Below are positions 1 to 10,900 of a stretch of DNA of 64,000 nt, piece after piece. The stretch spans positions 248,001 through 312,000 of the forward strand of contig JANVFP010000035.1 in NCBI GenBank assembly GCA_027919835.1. The letters run 5' to 3'. The stretch's first letter is position 1; the number at the start of each line of letters is the position of its first letter. This DNA comes from Lentinula raphanica. Its lineage: Eukaryota; Basidiomycota; Agaricomycetes; Agaricales; Omphalotaceae. Made by a program: the position numbers and the translations under genes. Below the pieces are notes generated by a model. It was given only the letters and a program-made list of their open reading frames with translations. It searched no databases and had not been told where the DNA came from.

Positions 1-1
1 A

Positions 2-802
2 ACGACGCCTCCTTCAGGTATAGCAGAAGACACGGTTGACTTCGGGATCGTCGATGTTACTTTGGAAGGTGGCCCTGACCGCGATCCTCTCAATCCCAAT
101 CGGGGTACTTCGAACACTTCCCTTTCAACTTCCCGTTCAACTTCGGTTTCAAATACATCTAAGCAACGTGCTCCAAAGCGTTCCGCTCCTGATTCCTCTC
201 CTGACGCCTCGGCTCCTGACGCCTCGTCTTCAACTCTTCCTACCGGCGGTTTCTCTTTCCAGGACCAGGCTTGGTTTATCAAAATCAGGGACAAGCTCCT
301 AGCGGCGAAGAGCATGGACAGAGCACCCGGATGGAAGGCCACTGTGGGCCATTGGTTCGAGCTGGAGGCTTCGTTTGGATTCACAAAACGTGGAAAGGGA
401 CTGCCCACGGTCTCTCGTCCTCCAGCAGTAGGCCAATGGATCAAATCCTACCGGAACGAGAAGAACGAAAACATCCCAAAGGCTGTCGGGAAAGCCGAGG
501 AATTCGGAGCTGAGGTTCTCAAATGGTGGAGAGCCATCAATCCCGACTGGAGGACCCCATCCCCGAACGGAACCTTTTTTCAAAATGAGGAGAAAGAAGA
601 GGGATCTTGGGATGTCATTCGGGTCTATGGGCCCAATGGTCTCCTCAGCGTCCTCGGGTGTCTTGTTTGGTGGCACCAAAGGGCTACCGAGGAGAGGATC
701 ATCGACGAAAGCTGGTTTTTGGTGAATAACGACCTCGATCACGTTCTGAAGAAGTTACTGGGGGTTTCTGGGCCTGCTCACAAGAAGCAACGTATCGCAT
801 AG
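2..802 (+). CDS. Hypothetical protein, 5'-partial at window edge
   Basis: The frame is open from base 2 to the TAG/stop at 800-802, so the start lies outside the window. The first apparent initiator inside it (62) is only a TTG. The visible N-terminal third is Ser/Thr/Pro-rich and looks disordered. From about nt 260 onward it becomes a compact region rich in Trp and charged residues, with stretches such as GWKATVGHWFELEASFGF, VLKWWRAINPDW and YGPNGLLSVLGCLVWW. This Trp-rich pattern recalls a large family of uncharacterised Agaricomycete proteins often found in repeat-rich regions; that is recollection, not a search result. It converges on the copia polyprotein, 277 bp away. No catalytic motif was recognised and no function is proposed. 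Confidence 0.6.
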   Translation, partial: TTPPSGIAEDTVDFGIVDVTLEGGPDRDPLNPNRGTSNTSLSTSRSTSVSNTSKQRAPKRSAPDSSPDASAPDASSSTLPTGGFSFQDQAWFIKIRDKLLAAKSMDRAPGWKATVGHWFELEASFGFTKRGKGLPTVSRPPAVGQWIKSYRNEKNENIPKAVGKAEEFGAEVLKWWRAINPDWRTPSPNGTFFQNEEKEEGSWDVIRVYGPNGLLSVLGCLVWWHQRATEERIIDESWFLVNNDLDHVLKKLLGVSGPAHKKQRIA

Positions 803-1079
803 GACACTGATTGCTTTGTAGTATTGATATCGCTGTATTTTTCTCTAATTTTGTCAATACATAGTTATCGTTTGTTTTTACAAAAGTACCACCTGGGAAA
901 GCATTCTGGAAGTACTGTTGTGCCGAGAAAGCCGAGAAAGCAGCCATTTGATGGCCTGGGCGCTCTCCGGGCGTTTGAGCGCTTAAATGACCCATGCCCG
1001 CCACCCGGATGAACCCCCGGAGCCTCACCTTGTTGTCACAGATATTTTCAAAAGCTCCCCGATAACTTATCGGGTCTTT

Positions 1080-4000
1080 TTACAAAAGGTCTACAGTATC
1101 CTGTGAACTATTCAGCCACACAGCCTGTTGAACTCCACGAGCTAGCGCCACGTATTCCGCTTCCGTTGATGACAACGCTGTGATTGACTGGGGTTTCGAG
1201 GACCAGGAGACCAGTGATCCGTTAATGAGAAAGACGTATCCCGATACCGAACGTCGCGTGTGCGGATTGCTCGCCCAGTCCGAGTCGACATATCCAATTG
1301 GTTTGATATCTCTATCAGATTCGAGTTTTCGATACACGATTCCGTAGTTGATGGTAGATTTGATATATCGACATAGTTTGATCAAAAGTTCCCAGTGTGT
1401 TCGAGTTGGTGCGTTCTGAACTGAGGAGAGGGACGAGCAAGCGAAGACGATATCAGGACGAGTTGACGAGGCGATCCACCAGCAGCATCCGAGAAGTCGT
1501 CGGTATGGCTTGTTCTTCATAAAAGCTGCATCGTCGCTGCTATAGGGAGATGCGGGAGTAACGTGATATTTGGGAGGAAGCGGGGTGTCGATAGGATAAA
1601 GTGATTCCCAGAGACCGAAGTATTTGAGAGCGTTTTCAACAAAAGGTGCCTGCGAGATTCCTATGCTTCCGTCGTCGAAATATTCCAGCGTTAGTCCTAC
1701 AAGAAACTTTTTATCTTTGACGTCCTTCAAATCCCAGCATTTAAAGTCCTCCATCGACTTATCGGCCTCCACATCGTTAGAAGCTGTTGACCAAATGTCG
1801 TCCGTATGCACTGAATGGATGGAATGGGCGCCAGTCACTGGGTCTTTTCGGAATCGAATGCAGGGGTCAGCTCTAGACGACTTGAAGCCTAAGCAATGAG
1901 CTTCATTCTTGAGATCTTTGAACCAAATATGGCCCGCCTGAGCAAGTCCGTATAGTGGTTTCTTCATCAGGCAAACTTTGCCTTCCTCCCCCTGCCTGGT
2001 GAAGCCGGTAACTTGATTCATGAAAATCTTTGGAGATTCGGGAAGGGATCCGTTGAGATACGCTGCAGAAAAGTCCCACTGTCGGGTCGACCAACCTTTT
2101 GCTGCCGCGCAGGCGATGAGAATTCGAGCTGATTCCATACGAGCTACCATAGACCAGGTTTTGTCGAAGTCGAGGCCCGGACGCTGCATGTCACCTCTCG
2201 CAACCCATCTAGCTTTACGACTTTGGATCTCCCCGCTTCCGTCGACCTTGAGATCGTATACCCACATGCCTTTGAGAATCCTGCCATCAGATGGACGATC
2301 GACAAGTTCCCAGCAGCCGCGTTGTTCGAGTGAATCGAATTCTTTTCGCATGGGAGGCATCCAGAGGTCTGGCTCGGCCATCGCCTGATCGTATCGTTTC
2401 GGAATAGGTTTATTGGTCTTTCCTGCACCTTTGACTACGCTGGCGAGAACCATTATGTTTGCCCACTCTTCGTGGTTGTCTTTAGCACGGTGTTCGTCTT
2501 CCTCATAGTCCCGAGACCGTTGCAGTGCCTGCGAAGGAGCCGAATGCCTGGAAGATCGCCGCAAAATGATTCCTTCCTCATCTTGGTGCTGGATATCATT
2601 GTCAAGATTAACGATGTCGTCAGGAATGTCGGTGGGAGCAGGAGGATCGAGGGTGTCGCCTGAAGAGTTGTCGCTTTCATCGTCCGGAGTAGTCAAAGGT
2701 AGAGGATAAGTCTTCGTAGATTCGGAGATAGTACGTGTTGGAATGCCTTCGTCAAATTCGCCTGACCTAACCGAAAAGATATGCTTCCTAATGGGATCCC
2801 AGACGCGCCATCCTCTACGATCCCAATAGCCGACTAGATAGCCCTCGAATACTTGCTCCCCCAGCTTTCCTTCTCGACGATCAAGATCTTTTGCCAGTAC
2901 ACGAGATCCCCATCGTCGAAGATGCGATACATTGATTCGCGCGTGTTCGGGGTACCACGACTGGATCGGGATCACGCCAGGAACGCGGGAGGTCGGGACC
3001 ATTCCAGTGATGTAACAAAATGCCTCCGCCGCTTCCGCCCAGAATCTCCAATCGAGGCACGAGTCCTCTATCATAGCGCGAACGCCTTCGATAACTGTCC
3101 GATTTGCACGTTCAACTACGCCGTTAGCAGCTGAGGAGTTCTTGGGGACCTTTTCAACGATGATTCCACGAGAGGCAGCCCAGTCATCCATCAACTTGTT
3201 GTCGAACTCCCTTCCCATATCGATTCTGATTCGTTTCACCGTTTTCCCTGTCTGTTTTTCTGCCTTGTCCACGAAACGAATAACTAGGATTAGAATCTTC
3301 GGAGCTTCCTTCGTGTCCGAGAATGAAGGGGAAGGGACGCCGGTAGCGTCGTCAACGGCGAGCATCATATACCATGCGCCGCCGAGACTCATCGTTCGTG
3401 ATTTTCCCCAGAGATCAAGGTGGATTCGGAAAAGAACTTCAGTCGCCGGAGTTACTATGGAGTCGAAGGGTCTTCGCGTGGGTTTGGCATGTAAACAAGG
3501 TTCGCATTTGCCGTTGAGACTAGAGTCTGTGATATCTAGCCCATCGACAAGGTCCCGTCTTTTCATAAGAGCTATGACGTTCGTATTAATGTGAGCGAAT
3601 CTTGTATGCCACATAGCGAGGGAGCAAGGTTTTTGTAGGGAAGATCCGCCGGCTGCTTCAGATACACCTGTAGCGAGAGCTTGTTGATTGTCGGAGTCAA
3701 CAACTTGAACCTGATACAGTCTGTGAGTACCGTGGTTTAGAGCGAGTCTTCCGTCGACGACGACTGTACCGCTTCGTGGGTCCTTTACAGATAATATACC
3801 ACTCCCCCAGGAACCCACGAAACCCTTGGAGTCGAAGGCAGGTATGGATAGAAGATTCATCGAGAAGGAAGGGGTATATAACGCCGCCATCCGAAGTGTA
3901 CGCGTGGAACCGTCAGAGTTCTTGACTTTGAATTGAACAATGCCGAAACCTTTAATGTCGAACTTTCCAGCGTCACCGTTCGTGGCCATTCGTCCGTGAG

Positions 4001-5201
4001 CTTCCTGAGCAGTGAAAGAGATAAACATGGATCGGTCCCGAATGCAACATTCAGACGCAGCACTGTCCAGGAAGGTAGGAGAACACGATGATGATTCATT
4101 TGGAATGGCTAGGACACGATGATACTGATACGGTATGGAATTTTCTACACAACTCTCACTGATGTTATCCTTCAGAATGGGAGAAGTCTCCCCTGAATGT
4201 CTAGAGGATAACGAATCAGTCTCGATAACGAGAGCGTGAAAGAGATCCATACCGCCTACGTCGGAACCCATATCCACGACGGTATTCAACGCCATGGGCG
4301 GAACAGCGGGAGCAGTCGTGGATTGAGCCGCAACGGCAGCAGCCATGTGAGCGGGAGGCCTCCAACCAGCAGGAGCTTGGCCTTGTTTCCCGCCACCGGG
4401 AGCGTAGCATCTAGGCTTAGAATGACCACGGCGTCCACAGTTGGCGCAGCGGAGGACGTTGTTCGAATAGTTGTTCATGGTGTTCGCGAGAGCCGTCGGG
4501 ACAACAGGATTAGCAGCGGCCGCGTTATCGGCAATGACGTCCCTACGCATCTGGATCTCCATCAAACTCAAGTAGATCTCGGGGTAGGGCTTCCCCGCAT
4601 AGTTTTGGATGATCCAGGCGTAAGCATCTGTCGGAGGCAGATTCGTCAGGAACTGGGAGGCGAGATCTTCGTCAGTGATAACGCATCCGACTTCGTTAGC
4701 TTCGGACTTCAAGCGTTCGAGTTTGCTGAAGTATAAGTCGAAACAATCACCCTCGTTGAAACGCAAGGCTTTGAAACGCTCCTTGGCGATGGTCTGCGCG
4801 GCGCTAGTCCGTGGATTGTACTTGGCGAGGATACGGCTCCACATTTCGGACGCAGTTTGACTAGGATTAAGGCCAATGCCACGAGGATCTTTGACGTTGA
4901 AGTAGATGATAGCTGCAATACGAGCGTTTCTGATTTCCCACTCGTCGAAGGAAGGAGAACGGGAATTATTCGCGGTAGGAGTACCAATGACTGGCTGGCC
5001 AGGAGTCGTTCCGGCGGCGAGAATTTGGGGAGCTTCATTTACCGCTGGGCGAGTAATAGTCCCGTCGATGTATCCTTCGAGCCCGTACCCACGGGCAATG
5101 CTCACGATAGAGTCGCTAAAAGACAGGAAGTTCGCAACGTTATCCAATAGGCGAGTTTCGGGAAACGTTTGGATCGGAGGGAGCGAGCTTTGGTTCGACA
5201 T
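1080..5201 (-). mobile_element. Ty1/copia retrotransposon Gag-Pol polyprotein, 3'-truncated
   Basis: This is a single uninterrupted 1373-codon frame. In order it shows a Gag region (residues ~60-240), a CCHC knuckle (CANCGRRGHSKPRC, ~252-265), an aspartic protease with DSA (~379), and a GAG-pre-integrase HHCC segment. The integrase core follows with Asp (HLDLWG), Asp (RIDMGREFD) and Glu (NGVVERANRT). The RVT_2 reverse transcriptase has the metal-binding pair as HTDDIW rather than the usual Y-x-D-D, and RNase H reads GYVDSDWA...SSTEAEYVAL. The gag-PR-IN-RT-RH order defines Ty1/copia. The frame stops soon after the SSTEAEY block, roughly 60 residues earlier than usual copia RNase H ends. No 3' LTR is seen between 803 and 1079, so the element looks 3'-truncated and non-autonomous although its frame is intact. 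No convincing 5' LTR or primer-binding site was found in 5202-5500. Confidence 0.95.
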
Positions 5202-5508
5202 CTTCCCAGATGATATAATGAGCGAGTAAAGGCGAGTTCGATTATGTTACGATGCGAAGTGGAAATGGCAATATGCAGTGTTCTGACTGCGAATCTGAGA
5301 AGATTCGCTAGTCGTCGTCTATAGAGATACGCGATAAGTCGTCAACCTGACAGTACAAGTTCAAGAGTGATGAATATACGTAACGACTTAAATACCCAAA
5401 AGGAGAGACATAAATAAACCAATACACCGATTCAACCCATTACCAGTCACGCTACCGCGTATCCATTGTCGTATCGTCGCCACACCATCTACCAAAATCC
5501 TAACACAG
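5202..5508. other. Leader side of the copia element, no gene
   Basis: This is the presumed 5' leader/LTR side of the copia element read on the minus strand. I see no open reading frame of note and could not delimit an LTR, because the matching 3' copy is missing. Confidence 0.4.
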
Positions 5509-5620
5509 ACGGGTAGCGTGTTCCCAGAATCCTACGACACTATGTACATGCGAATATCGCGTCGTGAACGATTCATTGATCGACCTCTCTTCGAGGCTCT
5601 ATACTCCACTGCCCATGCCT
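5509..5620. repeat. Fragment of the dispersed window repeat
   Basis: About 70 bp (GGGTAGCGTGTTCCCAGA... through ATGCGAATATCGCG) matches 15874 onward nearly base for base. Both copies continue into a diverged ACTCC(A/G)C...GCC segment shared with the repeats at 13.3, 13.8 and 20.6 kb. Confidence 0.65.
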
Positions 5621-5814
5621 TACAGAAGTAATAACTCGTCTTCAAGTTCCCCTTCTGCAGCCTCCTCAGTTCGTCGCTTGTTAACCCCCATTCCTTTCAA
5701 TGTACTTCACTCAGATGATCGCTTCGTATCATTTTGAAGCCTTCGTTTGACATCAGCAAAACTGACCAGAAAATGTAACGAGCTACGACGCATCGTAACG
5801 CCTTGTAAGTTCCA

Positions 5815-5939
5815 GCCCCTTGCAAGGCTCTGAGAGCCTTGCGCGCGAGAAATCCTCGTGGTAGCCACAAGGTTCGAGCATCCTCACAAGGCACTTTTTC
5901 CTTACAAGGGAGTGCAAGGGGCGTTGGTTCCTTGTAGTG
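5815..5939 (-). mobile_element. CACTA-like terminus with subterminal CTTGCA/CTTGTA repeats
   Basis: Read on the minus strand from 5939, the sequence starts CACTACAAGG, the classic CACTA-superfamily end. It is followed by a dense run of CCTTGCA/CCTTGTA motifs on both strands. These include a 10 bp-arm palindrome (GCAAGGCTCT-G-AGAGCCTTGC) at 5822-5842. Similar CTTGCAA/CTTGTA motifs occur at 12650-12800 on the far side of the Plavaka-1 genes. The terminus as written points left, away from those genes, so it may belong to a nested or rearranged CACTA fragment rather than be the exact Plavaka-1 end. No partner CACTACAAGG was found on the plus strand to its left. Confidence 0.45.
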
Positions 5940-6153
5940 CTTCACATTGTACTACCTCTATCTGATGTATCCGTCACTTTGGGTTTATTCACTGTAATCA
6001 ATCGAGGTTTCGAATACCATATCATTTGATTCATAACACACAAGCAATAATATACATGGCACAATAGCAAGTAACAACCCAGACAAGAGAGCACACATGA
6101 AAGCAATACAAAGAGCACGATCGAGAGCACAAACTAAGAAAACATAGAACAAC

Positions 6154-7795
6154 TCAATTTTCAATGACCGCGGACTTTTCGTTCCTTGCCTTCCGTGCTG
6201 CACGAGCGATTGAAGTTGTTGAATTGGCAATATCAGCATTAGCCTTGTCATTTGATGCGTTGGCGTCGACTGTCTTCAGGCCGGCTAAACCATCTTTATG
6301 TCCAAAAACTTCCCTGGAAGCGAATCAGAAACAAGCGCTGCAACAAATGATGTTCTCACTTGTTCCAGAAATTCAGAGTCAGAACCGACTGTTTGTCTTC
6401 AGGGTATTCCTCAAAGAAATCGACGATCTCATTGTAAAAAACTTGATAGTCGAAATGGCCATCAGGTATATTCCATTTCTCGACCGCTGAAAGCGCAAAG
6501 CGAGTCTAATGCAGAGATCAGTTAATGAACAAAAAGAGTGATGAAACGTACCTGTACAGCAGCATACGCAATGTTTCTCCCGGTTACCTTTCTCATGCCG
6601 TTACGTGCTGCAATTGAATTCTTCCGATATTCGCCAGTTGTAGCAGAGCCGAGACCAAAGAAAATCGCATAGAACACCTGTAGAACTCAGATGGAAAGCA
6701 GCAACAGGGCAAAGCAACAACATACCTGCAAAATAATAGGACCTGTAAATAGACCATCTTCAATGTTGTTGTCGTTGACTTGCTCTTCGTTGTAGAGGAA
6801 TGCCGGCCAATCGGTCGCTCGGATAGTGATGCTACCATTCTGAAGCTTTTTGACAAACCTATAGCGGAATAAGAAGATATATGCACAGTAATAGAATGTA
6901 TGCTCACTCGGGATCATCAACCTTGTCACGATAGCGGTGAGGAATGATAAGACGAAGAGTTGCTGGGTGGTTAATGCCACGAAGAGATTTCGGGTGCTTG
7001 GCAAGTGGTGGATCATCATCATCAAATGAAATGAAGTCGATTATCTCCCGATGGATGATACTCGTGTGGTACTGTCTCGCGCTCAGAATACTTACGAGAT
7101 ATCTAGACTTATTCAGTGAAGAGATTATGCATAGAGAAGTAGTACTCACTTTGTTAAGAGAATCGGCATACTTAAGTTGACCCTTCTCTGTATGCGCCTT
7201 CTTCAACAGCTTTTCGAGGGCTGGTGCCACAGCTACAAGCTGGTCCCAAGCTTTGAGGAACAATTTGTCCGTATCGTCCGGCCTGAAAGAATTAGAAACG
7301 GTGATGTAAAAACATGAATACATACTCAAAATCGTTCTTGAGTGACTCGAGCTTAGTTGCCTCAATGGCCTGTACATTGAGAAAGGCGTCGATAGAGCAA
7401 ACAGCCCAGCGGCCAACCTTGTCCATAGGATCTATGCGTCGCTTTCTGTGAAAAAAACAGTAAGGAATCGAGGAAATGAAAAATCACAACACATACCCTG
7501 GACGAATGACCCGCACTGTACCTTTCCTCTTTGGCAGTGGTGCTTCTTCATCAGGTGTAGCGTTGGAGCTAGGTAGAGTATCAGATGAGGATTTGTTTGA
7601 GTCGCTCTCGCTACTAGAGGATTCCGAAGATTCCGAGTCGCTTGAGGATTCACTTGAGCTTTCGGTGTCGGAGCGTATAATTACTGGAGGCTTGGGTGCT
7701 TGGGGTTGAGGATGATCTTGCGAAGACATTCGAGCCTTCTTTTGCACAGTTTGAGATGGCTTGAGCTTCTTGCTGGTTCGTTTTTGAGAGGGCAT
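6154..7795 (-). CDS. DUF6698-like protein, Plavaka-1 partner
   Basis: I inferred eight exons with short GT-AG introns, from ATG at 7793-7795 to TGA at 6154-6156. The N-terminus is basic, then a Ser/Glu/Asp-rich stretch (about residues 40-80) looks disordered. The C-terminal half carries the family signature: GPIILQVFYAIFFG, RNIAYAAVQTRFALS and YNEIVDFFEE..LNFWNK. The tail is rich in Ala, Asn and Lys. The gene at 55952-57904 has the matching blocks (LLVQVYRLIFTSP, RSIAYAAIHLHFALT, NFIVDFFEDP..LEWWN) with introns at equivalent points, so the two are paralogues. I assign both to fungal DUF6698 from memory of that family's layout. The function is unknown. It is transcribed divergently from the Plavaka transposase, 129 bp away, which suggests both belong to one element. 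No catalytic residues are obvious. Confidence 0.7.
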
Positions 7796-7924
7796 GGTGA
7801 TAGTAAGAGGAAGAGTCGATGAGCGCTTAGTCTTCAAGTAATATGTTATGTAAGCTACTGAGGTCAGTAGTTTAACGCTCATATTTGATCAAGTCCTTTC
7901 TCGATCGTGTACTTTATCCATTCA
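7796..7924. promoter_or_regulatory. Divergent promoter region of the Plavaka-1 pair
   Basis: This 129 bp gap separates the start codons of the DUF6698-like gene (minus) and the Plavaka transposase (plus), so it must hold both core promoters. No clear TATA box was chosen. Confidence 0.5.
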
Positions 7925-10900
7925 ATGCCCAAAGTCCTTTGCAAAACATGTGGTGACCTCTTTGATCAAGGCCGGGGTATATCGAACCATCAGAGAAAAT
8001 GTATTGGCTCCACTCGTTCACATATAGAAATCTCAAAACGACGGACTCTGGCCGCTAAAGCTCTGCGAAAAGAAAAAAAGCTGAAGTCAATTCATCAGGA
8101 TCAAGCAATTCAACACAACCCTGTACGAATATCCTTCTTCTCAGTGCAACTCTGTGTATTAACTGCCATTAGGCTGAGATAGATGTCCACAAGCCTAGGA
8201 TCACTGAAGATCACGATGTTGAGATGTTTGTGCATCCTGAAGGCAAAGGTGATCCCGTCTTTGCCACTGTAGAGCCTGAGGTTCGTGAAACTACAACCAC
8301 TCAAACTGGACGTCCAAAACGCCAGCGGTTTCTTCCTGCTGCCTTTCGTGACTTCATTCCTTCGCAATCTAATATCTCCTCGACCATCCCAACTCGTACC
8401 CGGCATGGATCAACTCCTCCCGCTCCCAATTTATTATCATCAGCACCAGCTTCTCGAACACCTTCACCTCCTCCTGAGCCGGCTATGCTGTCAACAGATC
8501 CTGATGAGTTTGGTCTTTTTCGCGAGTATACCAGCTTTCCAACATACGAGCCTGATGACTTTGCATCCCTGGATGAAATTTGTGACGCAGCTACATTCAA
8601 CATCCCTCCTCCTACTGCTCGTGATTCTGAGAGCGGCTTTGGTGCACGAAAGGATACAACATTGTCTGGCTCCAACGCTACATTTCCATTGTCGTCGTCT
8701 TCTGATTCGACAAATCCTTATGCTCCATTCCCAAATGCTTCTACCTATCATATGATGAAGTTTGCATATGATGAGAGCAACGATAACTCATTCGGCCTCG
8801 CAGGAATTCAACGTGTCAACGACGAAATTATACAGCAGCCTGGTTTTGATCCAAATGACCTTCGTACATTCAATGCCCAAACTGAAGCAAAAAAACTCGA
8901 CACGTTCATCGCATCGCAAGCACTCCGAAATGATCTGCCTTTTGACAGTCATGCAGGATGGAAACGAAGCTCGGTCACAATTCCATTACCATGTCCTGGA
9001 CACAGGAACGCTGAGGATCAAGCACCTACGGTGGTCATTGACGACATTATTCATCGTGACTTATTGGAGGTCATGAGGGAAGCATACTCGTCTGATGCTT
9101 CATCCGAGTATCATCTACGGGGATATAAGCAGATGTGGCAGCGCGATGATCGTCCAGACCCAATCCGTATCCACGGCGAAGTCTATACATCTGATGCCTT
9201 TCTGGAGATGGAGAACGAGGTGTTGAGTAGTCCAGCTGAACCAGGCTGTGATCTTGAACGTGTTGTTGCACCAATTATGGCCTATTCTGATTCAACGCAT
9301 CTTGCAAGTTTTGGTACCGCATCCATCTGTCCAGGCTATCTATGGTTCGGTTCTCAATCCAAGTATACTCGTGCAAAACCAAGTAAGTTTGCAGCACATC
9401 ACCTCGTATATTTTCCTTCGGTATGTCATTCAACATCTGATGATAGATTACGCTGACCTGCAGTATCTAATAGCTTCCGAAACATGTATATGATGAATAT
9501 ACCCAGCATTTTGGACAAGCACCGAGCGAGGCAGTAAAGACGCACCTTAAGCATGAACTCGAACATGCTGTCTGGAAGCTTCTGTTTACGCCTGACTTTC
9601 TCAATGCCTATGTTCATGGGACGGTTGTCGAGGGTCCAGATGGAGTCCTCCGGCGCTTGTATCCTCGCATTTTCACCTACTCAGCTGACTACCCTGAAAA
9701 GTATGTGATATCAAGGCCATTGTTCATGAGCCTGCCTCTAACCTATCCATAAAAAGAGTTCTTCTGGCAAGCATCAAGAACCTGGGTACTCATTTCTGTC
9801 CACGATGTACCACAGAGAAAAAGAATGCAAGTGAGATGGGAACAAGGGAAGACATGGCTCGTCGACAATCATGTCGCCGTGTTGATACGCGGAACCGTAG
9901 AAAGATGATCGAAAGAGCAAGGAAGAGGTTCTTCAAGCATGGGAAAGGTATCAATAGTAGCAGTGTTGATAACGAGTTGTCTGACTCAATGACACCCACT
10001 CGAGTACGTTGTTCAATTTTTTTTGTCTTACCATCACTCAATCCTTATCAGAACGCATTTTCCGAGGCATTTCATGATCTCGGTCTCAATTATTTTTGCC
10101 TCTTTGTGAATGATATTTTACATGAAGTCGAACTCGGCACCTTCAAAGATCTTATCACTCATCTCATTCGAATGTGTCATACAATGGGCAAGGATACTGT
10201 ACAAGAACTCAACCAAAGGTTCATTCACCGCTTGCTTTTCATCTGTCTTGACTAACTTTTGACGGACTCAGATTCCGTAGTGTACCTACATTTGGACGTG
10301 GTACCGTCCGTCGTTTTGTAGAGAATGTATCAGAATTGAAAAAATTGGCTGCTCGAGACTTTGAAGATCTTCTTCAGGTGAGTAGCTTTAATGTCCACTC
10401 CAAATTGTGCTCAGTCTCCTGTGTAGTGTGCTCCAGCATGTTTCGAAGGCCTCTTTGCTGAAAAGTCGCAAGATATAGATGATCTCGTCCAAGATTTGCT
10501 TGCCCATTTTGCTACTTGGCATGCTTATGCCAAGCTTCGACTTCATACCGATCTCACTCTGGATTCATTTGAGCTCGCTACCACTGAGCTGGGCCATCTT
10601 CTTCGCAAGTTTGCTGAGAAAACTGCCGAAACATTTGATACTCGACTTCTTCCCCGTGAAGTCGCCGCTAGAGCTCGAAGAAAGGCAAACAATGGTTCAG
10701 ACACTGATACTCCACGCAAACTCTTCAACCTCAATACTTATAAATTCCATGCCCTCGGCGATTACCCATGGACAATCCGGACATTTGGAACAACTGACTC
10801 GTACAGTACACAGCTGGTGCGTGTTACAAATGTGTCTTGTACATATACATTTTCTTACTTTGATACAGGGTGAACTGGAACATCGTCGCATCAAAAGACT

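Noticed and set aside
299..742. Minus-strand 147-codon ORF
   Set aside because: Shadow of the plus-strand hypothetical gene; no independent support.
1059..1080. Perfect hairpin CCCGATAA-C-TTATCGGG followed by T-rich sequence, like a bacterial terminator
   Set aside because: Rho-independent terminators do not apply in a fungal nuclear genome; a single short palindrome with no known role.
5202..5508. 5' LTR of the copia element
   Set aside because: No matching 3' copy and no clear TG...CA boundary or primer-binding site could be fixed.
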